Shown here: positions 41,015 to 51,785 of the stretch, in pieces | Layout of the letters: each line of letters begins with the position of its first letter | Numbering within the stretch: position 1 is the stretch's first letter | From: an uncultured Lachnospiraceae bacterium | Lineage (GTDB): Bacteria > Bacillota > Clostridia > Lachnospirales > Lachnospiraceae | Direction: 5' to 3' | NCBI GenBank assembly: GCA_946616835.1 | Contig: CAMOJK010000002.1 | Location: 18,564-82,563 of the forward strand | Length of the DNA: 64,000 bases | The notes under the pieces: model-generated | What the model saw: the letters and a program-made list of their open reading frames with translations, nothing else | Database searches by the model: none | What the model was told of the DNA's origin: nothing | Position numbers and translations under genes: made by a program

Positions 41015-43966
41015 ATGAGAATAGGTATAGATGTAGGTTCCACCACGATAAAGTGTGTGGTGCTTGATGATGAAAATAAGATAATCCACAACAGTTACGA
41101 GCGTCATTTTGCAATGATAATCGAAAAGACCAAAGAGGTTGTGGAAGGGGTTATCAAAAAGTTTAATATCACGGAGCCCGTAAAGCTGGCGATATCCGGC
41201 TCGGCAGGAATGGGACTCGCTGAAAATGCGGGCATTCCTTTTGTGCAGGAGGTTTATGCCACAAAGGTTGCGGTATCAAACCGTATTCCTGATACCGATG
41301 TGGTAATAGAGCTTGGCGGCGAAGATGCAAAGATACTTTTCTTAAAAGGCAATCTGGAAGTCCGCATGAACGGAACCTGTGCCGGAGGTACGGGTGCATT
41401 TGCAGACCAGATGGCATCCCTAATGAATATCACCGGTGACGAGATGAATGAACTTGCCATGAATTCGGACAAGGTCTATTCAATTGCGTCACGCTGCGGT
41501 GTTTTCGCAAAGACTGATATCCAGCCTCTTTTGAACCAGGGTGCAAGGAAAGAGGATATTTCCGCAAGCATTTACAAGGCAATAGTCAATCAGACTATTA
41601 CAGGCCTTGCCCAGGGACATCCCATAGAGGGCAATGTGGTATATCTTGGCGGTCCCCTTACATTCATGTCATATCTCCGTGACAGTTTCGATGAGGCACT
41701 TCATCTGAAGGGAACCCTTCCCGATGATTCGCTTCTTTTCGTGGCTCTCGGTGCAGCATATTATGCAAATGAATCCATAGACTTAAATGAAGCTCTTGCA
41801 AAGATAGGCGAGAAGAGGGAATTCTCTGCTGACAATGCCCTTGAGCCTTTATTTAAGGACGAGGCTGAGTATAAAGAATTTTCCGAGCGTCATGCAAAGG
41901 ACACCGTGCAGCACAGAGACAGCTTTGATATTTCCGAAGAGGTTTTCTTAGGGATAGATTCCGGTTCCACTACTTTAAAGCTGGTGCTGATCGATAAGGA
42001 CGGCAGCATTCTCTATTCACGCTATACATCCAATCAGGGACGTCCCATTGATGTGGTGGTTGAGCTGCTTAAGGAAATGTATGAAAAATATCCCGACATA
42101 AAAGTCACCAGTGCTGCGGTTACCGGTTACGGTGAGGAGATGATGAAGTCTGCTCTCGGCATTGACCTTGGCATAGTAGAGACTGTGGCACATTTTACTG
42201 CTGCTAAATTCTTCCTGCCGGATGTTGAATTCATCATCGATATCGGCGGTCAGGATATGAAATGCTTTAAGATACGGAATGGTGCCATTGACAATATCTT
42301 CCTTAATGAAGCCTGTTCTTCCGGCTGCGGCTCCTTCCTTCAGACTTTTGCGGGATCCCTGGGATATGAGATAGCCGAGTTTGCAAAGATCGGGCTCTTT
42401 GGTAAAAAGCCGGTGGACCTTGGTTCCAGATGTACTGTGTTTATGAATTCATCGGTTAAGCAGGCCCAGAAAGAGGGCGTGTCCGTTGAAGATATTTCCG
42501 CAGGTCTTTCCATTTCCGTGGTAAAGAATGCATTATATAAAGTAATCCGTGTCAACACTGCGAAGGAGCTGGGAGAAAGGATAGTGGTTCAGGGCGGAAC
42601 ATTCCTTAATGATGCGGTCCTTCGTGCATTTGAAAAAGAGCTGGGGGTAAATGTGATACGTCCCGACATTGCAGGTATGATGGGTGCTTATGGTGCGGCC
42701 CTTTATGCAGAGCGTTCACATGCAGCTGCAGTCAGGTCAGGTAAAGTCTCTCAGGACGCAAAAGGACTTATATCAAAGCAGGAACTGGATGAGTTTACTT
42801 ACGAGACTAAGAGTATTAACTGCAGCGGCTGCAATAATCACTGCAATTTAACAGTGAATACTTTCCCCGGAGGGCGCAGATTTATCGGCGGCAATAAGTG
42901 TGAGAAGCCGGTGACGCAGAAGTCTTCCGATGATTCGCACAATCTCTATGAGTACAAATTAAAATATTTTGAAAAGCTTCTGGAGACACAGCCGACAGAG
43001 CCTAAGCAGATAGTTGGTCTGCCTATGGCACTCAATATGTATGAGATGCTTCCTTTCTGGCATGCATTTTTTACAAAGCTCGGTTACGGCGTGAAGATCT
43101 CCGGTTTTTCAAACCGCAAGATGTACATAAAGGGGCAGGGAACTATCCCTTCCGATACGGTATGTTTCCCGGCAAAGATGGTTCACGGACATATCATTAA
43201 ATTAATAGAGGATGAGGTGGATGCAATATTCTTCCCCTGCCTGACATTTAATTTCAATGAACATCATGGGGAAAACCACTATAACTGTGCGGTGATAGCA
43301 GGATATCCGGAGGTTATCGGAGCAAACATCCGCAACTTCGGCAAGAGTAAGTACATATGTGAATATTTGGGCCCCCACAATAAAGGTCATTTCAAAAAGA
43401 GTATGTGGGAGCTGATGAATAAGCATTTCGGTCCTGTATCAAGGGGCGAGGTGAATGTTGCATGCGAGGCTGCATATGCAGCATATGCAGCTTATGAAAA
43501 TGCAGTGCGTGTAAGGGCTGCAGAGATAATCGATGAGTGCAGGCAGCAGGGCAAAAAGATCGTGTGTCTTGCCGGCAGACCATACCATACGGATCCTGAG
43601 ATAAACCACGGCATACACAAACTGATAGCACAGCTTGGTTTCGGTGTAATAAGCGAGGATTCAATAAGCCACCATATGAAGAAGCTTACCCTGAATCTTC
43701 GAAACCAGTGGACATACCATGCGAGACTTTTCTCCGCTGCGGCGTATGTTTCAAGACAGCCGGATATGTATCTGGTACATCTTGTTTCCTTCGGCTGCGG
43801 ACTGGATGCCATCACGACAGATGAGGTCAGGAGCATACTGGAGAGCGAAGGCTGTCTCTATACACAGATAAAGATTGACGAAGTAACGAACTTAGGTGCA
43901 GTTAAGATCCGCCTGAGAAGCCTGATAGCAGCGATAAAGCAGGCTGAGGAAGAGGCAAGCAGATGA
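41015..43966 (+). CDS. acyl-CoA dehydratase activase, two ATPase domains plus DUF2229
   Basis: This 983-residue protein contains two BadF/HgdC-type ATPase domains. The first has GIDVGSTTIKCVVLDD, ELGGEDAKILFL and the Fe-S cysteines of NGTCAGGTGAF and SRCGVFAKTD. The second starts FLGIDSGSTTLKLVLID and has IIDIGGQDMKCFKI and ACSSGCGSFLQ. A DUF2229 region (GLPMALNMYEMLPFWHAFF) follows. Proteins of this class use ATP to drive electrons into 2-hydroxyacyl-CoA dehydratases. Family members are usually about 1,400 residues. Here the last third is a separate ORF joined by an ATGA overlap. The ATG at 41015 has GGAAGAGGA in front, so the extension to 40934 is rejected. Confidence 0.88.
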   Translation: MRIGIDVGSTTIKCVVLDDENKIIHNSYERHFAMIIEKTKEVVEGVIKKFNITEPVKLAISGSAGMGLAENAGIPFVQEVYATKVAVSNRIPDTDVVIELGGEDAKILFLKGNLEVRMNGTCAGGTGAFADQMASLMNITGDEMNELAMNSDKVYSIASRCGVFAKTDIQPLLNQGARKEDISASIYKAIVNQTITGLAQGHPIEGNVVYLGGPLTFMSYLRDSFDEALHLKGTLPDDSLLFVALGAAYYANESIDLNEALAKIGEKREFSADNALEPLFKDEAEYKEFSERHAKDTVQHRDSFDISEEVFLGIDSGSTTLKLVLIDKDGSILYSRYTSNQGRPIDVVVELLKEMYEKYPDIKVTSAAVTGYGEEMMKSALGIDLGIVETVAHFTAAKFFLPDVEFIIDIGGQDMKCFKIRNGAIDNIFLNEACSSGCGSFLQTFAGSLGYEIAEFAKIGLFGKKPVDLGSRCTVFMNSSVKQAQKEGVSVEDISAGLSISVVKNALYKVIRVNTAKELGERIVVQGGTFLNDAVLRAFEKELGVNVIRPDIAGMMGAYGAALYAERSHAAAVRSGKVSQDAKGLISKQELDEFTYETKSINCSGCNNHCNLTVNTFPGGRRFIGGNKCEKPVTQKSSDDSHNLYEYKLKYFEKLLETQPTEPKQIVGLPMALNMYEMLPFWHAFFTKLGYGVKISGFSNRKMYIKGQGTIPSDTVCFPAKMVHGHIIKLIEDEVDAIFFPCLTFNFNEHHGENHYNCAVIAGYPEVIGANIRNFGKSKYICEYLGPHNKGHFKKSMWELMNKHFGPVSRGEVNVACEAAYAAYAAYENAVRVRAAEIIDECRQQGKKIVCLAGRPYHTDPEINHGIHKLIAQLGFGVISEDSISHHMKKLTLNLRNQWTYHARLFSAAAYVSRQPDMYLVHLVSFGCGLDAITTDEVRSILESEGCLYTQIKIDEVTNLGAVKIRLRSLIAAIKQAEEEASR

Positions 43967-45234
43967 AGACCACTCTTAAGAATTATAAAAAAAGAGTTGA
44001 ATACAGCCTGAAAATGAAACGGGAGAAGTATACCATCCTGATACCGGAGATGGCACCTCTTCATTTCCGTCTGATAAAGCCAATCCTTGCAAGGGACGGC
44101 TATAATACTGACCTGATGGGCTATGAAGGTCCGGATGTACTCAAGAAGGGACTGCAGTATGTGCACAATGATATCTGTTATCCCTGTCTGCTGATCACCG
44201 GCCAGATGCTCACAGCCATGGAAAGCGGAAAGTATGATCCGAATAAAGTGGCCATGCTTATTACCCAGTCCGGTGGTGGCTGCAGGGATACTAATTATAT
44301 CAATTTGATGAGGAAAGCTTTTGAAAAAGCGGGCTATCCCAATGTGCCTTTCCTTTCAGCGAATATCTGGTTCATGGAATATAACAGCGGCGTGCTGATG
44401 AGACCTTCAACACTGCTTATGGCAGTTTCCGGAATGGTCTATGGTGACTTTCTTATGATACTGGGCAACCAGATCAGGCCTTATGAAGTAAATAAGGGTG
44501 AGACGGATGCGCTGATCGATAAGTGGATAAATTTTGTTATCGGCGAGTATGAGCATGGAAGAGGCTTTACGAAGAAAGCTATGAGAAAAAATCTTCACGC
44601 AATGGGTGAGGATTTTGTAAAGATACAAAAGACTGATGAGAAAAAAGTAAAGGTGGCCATAGTCGGGGAGCTTTTTCTGAAATATTCCGTACCAGGCAAT
44701 AACCACCTGGAGGAATTCCTGGCAGAGCAGGACTGCGAGGTATATATGCCCAGCATGCTTGGCTTTGGTGTCTACAAGACAAACGGAGCTTTGGAAGAGC
44801 TTAAGAAATTCGGCGGAAAGCCCTGGAAGAGGGTGATCATGGAAATCGTCATGAAGTGGTTCCTGGGAATAGAGGATCTGCTGATCTCTGCGATAGAAGA
44901 ATTTCCGCAGTTTACCGCACCTGAGCGTGTGGCTGATCTGGTAAAGAGGGCTGACGGCATAATCGACAGGGCAAACAGCATGGGTGAAGGCTGGTATGTG
45001 GCAGCAGAGGTACTGGAATTTGCTGAGCATGGTTATGAAAATGTAGTCTGCGTGCAGCCCTTTGGATGTCTTCCCTGCCATGTGGCAGTAAAGGGTGTCT
45101 TAAATAAAGTTCGTCAGGTGGATCCCAGAGTCAATGCAGTGGATATAGAGTATGATCCCGGTGCTACGAAGGTCAATCAGGAAAACAGGATCAAGCTTAT
45201 GCTGGCAGTAGCAAGGGAGAACCTGGCAAAATAA
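43963..45234 (+). CDS. 2-hydroxyacyl-CoA dehydratase-like protein (C-terminal part of the activase family, separate ORF)
   Basis: This 423-residue protein starts inside the stop of the activase gene (ATGA). It reads YTILIPEMAPLHFRLIKPIL, has GLQYVHNDICYPCLLITGQM with likely cluster cysteines, and ends CVQPFGCLPCHVAVKGVLN. In relatives this sequence is continuous with the activase. The two products total about 1,406 residues, the normal size of the fused form, so they probably assemble as one complex. The overlap would keep their amounts equal. Confidence 0.85.
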   Translation: MKTTLKNYKKRVEYSLKMKREKYTILIPEMAPLHFRLIKPILARDGYNTDLMGYEGPDVLKKGLQYVHNDICYPCLLITGQMLTAMESGKYDPNKVAMLITQSGGGCRDTNYINLMRKAFEKAGYPNVPFLSANIWFMEYNSGVLMRPSTLLMAVSGMVYGDFLMILGNQIRPYEVNKGETDALIDKWINFVIGEYEHGRGFTKKAMRKNLHAMGEDFVKIQKTDEKKVKVAIVGELFLKYSVPGNNHLEEFLAEQDCEVYMPSMLGFGVYKTNGALEELKKFGGKPWKRVIMEIVMKWFLGIEDLLISAIEEFPQFTAPERVADLVKRADGIIDRANSMGEGWYVAAEVLEFAEHGYENVVCVQPFGCLPCHVAVKGVLNKVRQVDPRVNAVDIEYDPGATKVNQENRIKLMLAVARENLAK

Positions 45235-45253
45235 GAAGGGAGTTTAAAAGGCA

Positions 45254-46738
45254 ATGGCAAAGATTGGTTTTGATAACGAAAAATACCTGCAGCTTCAGTC
45301 TGAGAAAATACAGGAGCGCATAAAGTTTTTCGGCGGAAAGCTTTATCTGGAGTTCGGCGGAAAGCTTTTTGATGATTTCCATGCATCCAGGGTGCTGCCG
45401 GGATTTCAGCCGGATTCAAAAATCCGTATGCTCAGCAAGATAAAGGATGATGCTGAGATAGTTGTTGTTATCAATTCCGGCGATATAGAGAAAAATAAAG
45501 TACGTGGAGACTTAGGCATCACGTATGATATGGATGTGCTGAGACTTATTGATGCATTCAGGGACTACGGTCTGTATGTGGGGAGCGTTGTGCTGACACA
45601 GTTTGCCGGACAGCCCGCTGCCGTTGCTTATCAGAAGAAGCTTGAGACATTGGGGATCAAGGTATACAGACATTATCCCATTCCCGGATATCCTGCAAAC
45701 ATTCCTTTTATCGTAAGTGACGAGGGATACGGAAAAAATGAATATATTGAGACTACCAGATCCCTTGTAGTCATCACTGCACCCGGACCGGGTTCGGGAA
45801 AAATGGCCACATGTCTTTCACAGCTTTACCATGAGTATAAGCATGGCGTAAAGGCCGGCTATGCTAAGTATGAGACTTTCCCCATTTGGAACATACCGCT
45901 CAAGCATCCTGTAAATCTTGCATATGAAGCAGCGACTGCAGACTTAAATGATGTAAATATGATCGATCCCTTCCATTTGGAAGCATATGGAGAGACCACT
46001 GTTAATTATAACCGTGATGTTGAGATATTCCCTGTACTCAACGCAATGTTCGAGCGTATCATGGGAGAGTCTCCCTACAAGTCACCTACTGATATGGGTG
46101 TAAACATGGCAGGCAAAGCCATCATTGATGATGATGCTGTAAAAGCTGCCGCAAACGCAGAGATAATCAGAAGATATTATAATACGCTCTGTCAGAAGAG
46201 ACAGGGGGGCGCTGATGATTCTCAGGTCACAAAGATAGAGCTTCTGATGAAACAGGCAGGTATTTCCATTGAGGACAGACCTGTTGTGGGTGCTTCACTT
46301 GTAAAAGCAGAAATGACCGGAGGTCCCGCTGCTGCAATGGAACTTCCTGACGGAACCATAGTAACAGGAAGAACCTCAGAACTGCTGGGAGCTTCATCGG
46401 CTTTGCTTCTTAATGCGCTTAAGGCTCTGGCGGGCATTGATGATGAGGTGAAGCTTATTTCACCTGAGGTTATAGAACCAATACAGGACCTGAAGGTTCA
46501 GTATCTTGGCGGACACAATCCCAGGCTTCATACTGATGAGATACTTATTGCTCTTTCGGTCTGTGCAGCTACGGATGAAAAAGCAGCAAGGGCTATGGAG
46601 CAGCTTAAGAACCTTCGTGGCACAGAGGTACATACCAGCGTAATACTTTCATCTGTTGATACCAATACTTTCAGGCGTCTTGGCGTAAACCTTACCAGTG
46701 AGCCACACTATCAGACCAAGAAACTTTATCATAGATGA
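45254..46738 (+). CDS. DUF1846 family protein
   Basis: This 494-residue cytosolic protein matches DUF1846 throughout: [20 protein letters not shown] at the start, [40 protein letters not shown] as a nucleotide-binding-like loop, and [14 protein letters not shown]. Members occur widely in Firmicutes. A P-loop-like segment suggests nucleotide binding, but the reaction is not established. A start after GAAGGGAG is clear. The gene overlaps the following glycosyltransferase by 4 nt. Confidence 0.92.
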   Translation: MAKIGFDNEKYLQLQSEKIQERIKFFGGKLYLEFGGKLFDDFHASRVLPGFQPDSKIRMLSKIKDDAEIVVVINSGDIEKNKVRGDLGITYDMDVLRLIDAFRDYGLYVGSVVLTQFAGQPAAVAYQKKLETLGIKVYRHYPIPGYPANIPFIVSDEGYGKNEYIETTRSLVVITAPGPGSGKMATCLSQLYHEYKHGVKAGYAKYETFPIWNIPLKHPVNLAYEAATADLNDVNMIDPFHLEAYGETTVNYNRDVEIFPVLNAMFERIMGESPYKSPTDMGVNMAGKAIIDDDAVKAAANAEIIRRYYNTLCQKRQGGADDSQVTKIELLMKQAGISIEDRPVVGASLVKAEMTGGPAAAMELPDGTIVTGRTSELLGASSALLLNALKALAGIDDEVKLISPEVIEPIQDLKVQYLGGHNPRLHTDEILIALSVCAATDEKAARAMEQLKNLRGTEVHTSVILSSVDTNTFRRLGVNLTSEPHYQTKKLYHR

Positions 46739-48744
46739 AGAAGTTCATAAAAAATATCCTTGTTAAAAAAAGGACAAAACTGTATAAGGAACGCGTCAGA
46801 TATTTGAAGAATATTCGCGGCGGTAATGACAGGCTTGAGGAAGAGGCGTCGAAAAAAAAAGGCGCCGGATTTAAGCCGGACTTTTCCGTGTGTCTTGTTA
46901 CCTATTCCGATATAGCGTCACTGGCTGAAAAAAAGGATTGCGATATAGTTGTAATGTACAGTGAAAAAAATGGAGAGGTCTGCGGATATGCAAATGCGGA
47001 AATCTGCCGTTTTTTTAAGGATAATGCGGATATTTCGCTGGTTTACGGAGATGAGCTGATCATTGATGATTCTGGGGCGGAACGCATATATTCGGATTTT
47101 TATCATAAACCGGATTGGTCTCCGGACAGTTACCTTGATGCATTTTATATAGGTAGTCTCTTTGCTTTCAGATATTCACTTTTAGAAAAAATAAGACAGG
47201 AAATTACTGCGGACTGTGATGCGGACAGGCTTTTTGGGATGCTTGCTATTGCTGCAGGTGGATTTGAGTGCAGGAAGGGAATGGCATTTCCGGTAGGACA
47301 TATTTCGAAGACTCTCTACAGGTCCTATGCCGGCTCTGATATTTTCCTGGGAAGAAAATTCGGAGGAGAAAACAGTGCACCGGTGAAACCTGAAATTTCA
47401 ACAGAAAATACCGGAGTAAGTATTGTTATCCCATCAAAAGATCATCCGGAAGTATTTGATGTTTGCATGAAGTCCCTTTCTAAAACCGTAACGGAAACAG
47501 ATTACGAGGTAATACTTGTTGATAACGGCAGTAGTGACGAAAATAAAGCCCGTTATGAGGAATGCCTTTCATTTATATCTGCTGTACCTTCATGCAAGGG
47601 AACATCTTATATCTATGAAAAAGAAGAATTCAATTTTTCCAGAATGTGCAACAGAGGAGCTGCAGCATCAAAATATGATAAAATACTTTTCCTAAATGAT
47701 GATATCGAATGTTTAAATAATGAAGCAGGTGAATGGCTTACAAGACTTTGTTCTATTATGAGTAGAACATGGACGGGAGCTGTGGGAAGCAAGCTGCTGT
47801 ATCCCGAAAGAAATCTTATCCAGCATGCCGGTATAACCAATACCAGTTTTGGACCGCTTCATAAGTACCAGAAGTATGGAGACGAAAAAGAGTACTATTT
47901 TGGATTTAACAGGGGTATACATGATCTGTCGGGAGTGACAGGTGCCTGCCTTATGATGCAGAAGCCGCTTTTTAATGAGCTTGGGGGCTTTGATGAAAGT
48001 TTTGCAGTGGCATTTAATGATGTGGATCTGTGCTTCAGGATTATTGAGATGGGATATTACATAGCCTGTGATAATGACATTTCCCTGTATCACCATGAGT
48101 CATTAAGCCGTGGATACGATGGGGACGATCCGGTAAAGAATAAAAGAATGAAAAGGGAATTAAAGCATCTTTACACTCTGCATCCGGATATGTTCCGGGC
48201 TGATCCCTTTTATAACAAAAATCTTGTGGGCAGTGTGACGCCTACTATTAGGGTTACGGATCTGCCATTGCCTGAAGAGCTTCCATACAGCAAGGCAGAA
48301 GTGCTTAAGAGCACAGACGGTTTCACTGAGGATGCCTGCCTGAATGTGAGCGTGGAAAGCAAGGGACCTGTTAGCAGACTTTACGGTGGATTTGGCGGTG
48401 ACTACAAGGATTGCGGACATTATATTGCCGGATTTAGTTTTGTGATCGGTTCAGATAATGCATGTTTCGATAAAGAATTATTATTGAAGAACAGAGAAGA
48501 TGGCACGATCTATAAGTTAAATATAAATGAGCTCTACAGAAAAGATGTGGATGATAATCTTGAGGATCAGATCAATACGGAGCTTACCGGATTCGGTGTG
48601 CACATAGCAGATGATGCAGTCCCTAAAGGAGTATATCATATCGGAATGGCAGCCTATGACAGAACCGGGAGGATGAAGCTTATGAACTGGTCTGACCTGC
48701 TTTTCTATATGGGGATCCAGGATCCCGTGTGGAGTGAAGAATAA
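46735..48744 (+). CDS. family 2 glycosyltransferase, two-domain
   Basis: The N-terminal part of this 669-residue protein (about 50-190) resembles a degenerate GT-A domain ([28 protein letters not shown]). The second domain (about 225-480) is a full GT2: [38 protein letters not shown] with the metal-binding acid motif, and [19 protein letters not shown] beta-rich C-terminal part (about 530-650) may bind its polymer. It probably elongates a surface polysaccharide. Its ATG overlaps the DUF1846 stop, and the YfhO gene follows 77 nt later. Confidence 0.9.
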   Translation: MKKFIKNILVKKRTKLYKERVRYLKNIRGGNDRLEEEASKKKGAGFKPDFSVCLVTYSDIASLAEKKDCDIVVMYSEKNGEVCGYANAEICRFFKDNADISLVYGDELIIDDSGAERIYSDFYHKPDWSPDSYLDAFYIGSLFAFRYSLLEKIRQEITADCDADRLFGMLAIAAGGFECRKGMAFPVGHISKTLYRSYAGSDIFLGRKFGGENSAPVKPEISTENTGVSIVIPSKDHPEVFDVCMKSLSKTVTETDYEVILVDNGSSDENKARYEECLSFISAVPSCKGTSYIYEKEEFNFSRMCNRGAAASKYDKILFLNDDIECLNNEAGEWLTRLCSIMSRTWTGAVGSKLLYPERNLIQHAGITNTSFGPLHKYQKYGDEKEYYFGFNRGIHDLSGVTGACLMMQKPLFNELGGFDESFAVAFNDVDLCFRIIEMGYYIACDNDISLYHHESLSRGYDGDDPVKNKRMKRELKHLYTLHPDMFRADPFYNKNLVGSVTPTIRVTDLPLPEELPYSKAEVLKSTDGFTEDACLNVSVESKGPVSRLYGGFGGDYKDCGHYIAGFSFVIGSDNACFDKELLLKNREDGTIYKLNINELYRKDVDDNLEDQINTELTGFGVHIADDAVPKGVYHIGMAAYDRTGRMKLMNWSDLLFYMGIQDPVWSEE

Positions 48745-48821
48745 TTTTTCTGTGGTAGAAAGTTTTAGTTAAACTTTCCATAATAAGAATATAATCTGAA
48801 GAACCTGAGGGATTTATATAT

Positions 48822-51356
48822 ATGAGTCAGCCGGTGAGCAGGAAACCATCTGTTATATATAAAGTATATCAATATCTGGCCTCACATCCGGTACTGTTTT
48901 ATTCTGTTATAAGTATAGCAACGCTTGTTATCTGTTTTCGCGTATATCTGCGCGGTAATGCTTACCCTGTTTTTTTTGATGTAGGAAGTGATACATCAGC
49001 TCAGTATGTTCCATACATGAATCTAATGGGAATGTCATTTGGAAACGGGAGTTTTTGGAATGACAGGATAGGTCTTGGTCTCGATATGATAAATCTGCAG
49101 TCTTGGACTATGGATTTTTTTAATCTTCCTGCAGAGATACTTTTTTCGCGGGGCTTTAAGGAAGCTGCTTTTTTTTCCATAACTGTTATGTTTATAGTCA
49201 GGTGTTATCTCTGCGGACTGTTTGCACTTTTTTTTCTCAGGTGTTTCAGGCTGTCAAAAGACTCTGCAGTGTTTGGAGCTTATGCCTGTTCTCTGAGCGG
49301 TTTTATCTGTCTCTGGGGACAGCATTACTTTTTTTCTACGGCATGTGTATTTTTAATGCTTATATTCTTTCTGATTGAAAAAAGCCTACGTGATAAAAGG
49401 ACTTTAAGATATCTTGTGCCTGCGGTGGCACTCTGTCTGGTTTTCTCGGTATATATTTCATATATGATAGGACTTGCGGCAGCGATTTACCTGGTATTTC
49501 GTTTACTTGTAAGCGGAGAAAAATATAAAGATAAAATAATTAAGTTTGGTCATTTCTGGTCTGCAGTTATGATTGCCGGGCTGATATCTTCTGTCATATC
49601 CGTACCTGCAGTTTATCAGCTTACTACAGTTACCGACAGGGTTACCGATGGCGGCGTGTTTGATCGCTTCACGGATGTACTCACAACATTTTACGATAGG
49701 GATACTCTTGTGTCTTTGTTTCTCAGATTATTTTCAAATAATCTTCAGGGTGATTCTGTTACATACGAAGGAATACTGAATTATTACGAAAATATCCAGC
49801 TTTTCTGCACTTGTCTGGTAGTGCCGTTTACTATAACGATGCTTGTGGATTTAACGGTAAAGAGTAAAAAGAAGATTTTGATGGTGATAGCTTTTATGCT
49901 TGGTGCATATACGATACTTACGCCTGTACTTCCCTGGATATTCAATATGTGTACGGCTGTGTCATACAGGTTTGCATTTGTGCTGCTTCCGGTTTTTGTT
50001 TATGCACTTGCCTATGTGGTTTCAAACAGAAGTGAACTGTCAAAGTCTGCTGTGATCACACTTGTGCTTGTGTCGATCGCGTCTGCCGTATTCATAATTA
50101 AATACTCTGTACCGATATCTGCTGGTAATTTTATTTTTATGCATATGAAATATGTAAAAATCATGTCCATAATAGTAACGGCGATAATCGTATCCTGCAG
50201 CCGTCTCATGGGAGCCGGAAGGATAAAGGGGTATGTACTCAGGTGGGGACTCCCTGCAATTCTGATGCTTTCAGCTTTGGATATTATCGCAGACAATTCC
50301 GTTACGCTTAACAACAGAGTGGCGCTTACCAAAGAAGTGATCAGAAATAATGAGTATGCCGGAGACGATACTGCAGAGACAGTTGCAATGATCAGTTCTG
50401 CAGATGAGGACTATTATCGCATAGAAAAAACATATTCCGGCGGAATATATTTTAATGGGAGTATGATATGGGATTATCCGGGAGTGTCGTATTATATAGG
50501 GACATACAATAAGTATGTACAAAGCTTCTTCAGGACATTCTGGCCTGAGGCAGTTTATGGAGGAGGAACTCTTGGAGAAAAGTATGTTGTTTACGAACAG
50601 GATCCCGCAAATGATGTATTGAATGAACTTCTGGGGATAAGGTACGTAATGGATAAGGGTGATATGATTACCGGATCTGAGGATATGATACTTTATGTAC
50701 CCGACGTGAATCAGGATGGAGCAGATAGTAATGGGGATATTACAATATATCAAAATAAAGCTGCAACAGGTTTCGGAATGCTGTATACATCAGCAGTAAG
50801 TGAATCCGGCATACAGGGACTGGATGATAAACTGTCATTCAGGGATAAGCTTGACAGATATATTGTCCTTGAAGATGCTGCTATAGTAGATATAGAACAA
50901 AAAAGTAATGTTAGTGTTATAGATAATATAGAACAAAAGGTAAATGCGACAGAGGCTGAGTTTGCTGAAGACAATAAAGATCAGAAAGATGCTTGGGATG
51001 ATTACAAGTATGACAGGATTAATGCAGAAAAAGCCTTACATGTTGATGTATATAAACCTGCAGAAGGAACGTATACCTGTTCTGCAGATGCAGATACTGA
51101 TGCAATACTTTTCCTTCCGATTTCATATGATGAAGGCTGGACAGCAATGGTAAATGGAGAAAAAGCAAAGGTGTATCGTGCAGATCTGGGTTTTATCGGT
51201 ATTCTGTTGTCTTCAGGAAATAATGATATTGTACTATCTTATCGTACACCATATCTTAATCAGGGGCTGATCATGACTATTGCAGGAGTAGTGCTCTATC
51301 TTATATTTATCTATATTTTGAACCGCAAGTCCGAAGACAGATCTAAATCACAGTAA
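48822..51356 (+). CDS. YfhO-family membrane protein
   Basis: This 844-residue protein has about 12 membrane helices in the first 500 residues and one at the end, with a large extracytoplasmic domain between. The early motifs FFDVGSDTSAQYVPYMNLMG and WNDRIGLGLDMINL, and the late DAILFLPISYDEGWTAMVNG, are typical of YfhO. YfhO proteins are GT-C-like membrane glycosyltransferase relatives involved in teichoic acid glycosylation in Bacillus and Listeria. GAGGG precedes the ATG. TATAAT at about 48791 may serve as promoter. It fits functionally with the preceding GT2. Confidence 0.88.
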   Translation: MSQPVSRKPSVIYKVYQYLASHPVLFYSVISIATLVICFRVYLRGNAYPVFFDVGSDTSAQYVPYMNLMGMSFGNGSFWNDRIGLGLDMINLQSWTMDFFNLPAEILFSRGFKEAAFFSITVMFIVRCYLCGLFALFFLRCFRLSKDSAVFGAYACSLSGFICLWGQHYFFSTACVFLMLIFFLIEKSLRDKRTLRYLVPAVALCLVFSVYISYMIGLAAAIYLVFRLLVSGEKYKDKIIKFGHFWSAVMIAGLISSVISVPAVYQLTTVTDRVTDGGVFDRFTDVLTTFYDRDTLVSLFLRLFSNNLQGDSVTYEGILNYYENIQLFCTCLVVPFTITMLVDLTVKSKKKILMVIAFMLGAYTILTPVLPWIFNMCTAVSYRFAFVLLPVFVYALAYVVSNRSELSKSAVITLVLVSIASAVFIIKYSVPISAGNFIFMHMKYVKIMSIIVTAIIVSCSRLMGAGRIKGYVLRWGLPAILMLSALDIIADNSVTLNNRVALTKEVIRNNEYAGDDTAETVAMISSADEDYYRIEKTYSGGIYFNGSMIWDYPGVSYYIGTYNKYVQSFFRTFWPEAVYGGGTLGEKYVVYEQDPANDVLNELLGIRYVMDKGDMITGSEDMILYVPDVNQDGADSNGDITIYQNKAATGFGMLYTSAVSESGIQGLDDKLSFRDKLDRYIVLEDAAIVDIEQKSNVSVIDNIEQKVNATEAEFAEDNKDQKDAWDDYKYDRINAEKALHVDVYKPAEGTYTCSADADTDAILFLPISYDEGWTAMVNGEKAKVYRADLGFIGILLSSGNNDIVLSYRTPYLNQGLIMTIAGVVLYLIFIYILNRKSEDRSKSQ

Positions 51357-51420
51357 CGGATTGCTCACTGCTGTGATAAGTAATACTTATTGCTAATGAT
51401 TAAAATTATCTATACATCAA

Positions 51421-51453
51421 CCTATTGACTTGCTAGGTAAATGGCTGTAATAT
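51421..51453 (+). promoter_or_regulatory. promoter of the sulfur amino acid uptake operon with dyad over -35
   Basis: TTGACT (51425-51430), a 17-bp spacer and TAATAT (51448-51453) form the promoter. ACCTA...TAGGT surrounds the -35 as an inverted repeat, which could bind an Rrf2/CymR-type repressor. That regulator is not in the window. Confidence 0.6.
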
Positions 51454-51510
51454 GAGCAACGTAAGGCAAGGCCTTGCGAATTAATTATACTAATAAAGGA
51501 GGATGACAAT

Positions 51511-51621
51511 ATGAGTGCAAATGCAGTAAAGACAAACGGCTGTTGCTGGTGTATGTGTCGAATGCTGTGCTCCCGGGCAGGTAATGTGGTCGGGCGTCTG
51601 GCTCATTTGTCATACGCCTAA
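51511..51621 (+). CDS. 36-residue cysteine-rich leader peptide
   Basis: ATG at 51511 follows a perfect AAAGGAGG (51495-51502) at 8-nt spacing. The peptide begins MSANAVKTNGCCWCMCRMLC and ends LAHLSYA at TAA 51619-51621. Five of ten consecutive codons (residues 11, 12, 14, 16, 20) are Cys. Cys clusters like this stall ribosomes when charged Cys-tRNA is scarce. The downstream RNA segments and the transporter operon make this a strong candidate for an attenuation leader rather than a functional secreted peptide. Confidence 0.8.
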   Translation: MSANAVKTNGCCWCMCRMLCSRAGNVVGRLAHLSYA

Positions 51622-51727
51622 TACGGAGATTCGTCATTTCGGATTTAAGTATTCCATTTGCCCGGGAGTAAAAATCACCGGGCATTTTAAATGCAAAAAT
51701 TTACAAGTGCAGATTACAAATGCCCGG
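51572..51727 (+). promoter_or_regulatory. four mutually complementary segments, probable attenuator
   Basis: Segment 1 is CCCGGGCA (51572-51579, inside the leader peptide just after the Cys codons). Segment 2 is TGCCCGGG (51659-51666). Segment 3 is CCGGGCATTT (51678-51687). Segment 4 is AAATGCCCGG (51718-51727). Pairings 1:2, 2:3 and 3:4 are all perfect and mutually exclusive in the trp-leader manner. 2:3 is followed by TTTT, while 3:4 is longer (10 bp) but has no strong T run. Which one terminates cannot be decided by eye. Confidence 0.7.
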
Positions 51728-51785
51728 TCAATTAAAACTTCTGAGACAGTAGAATATTTGATCAATAAAAAAGAGGAGAAGAACT

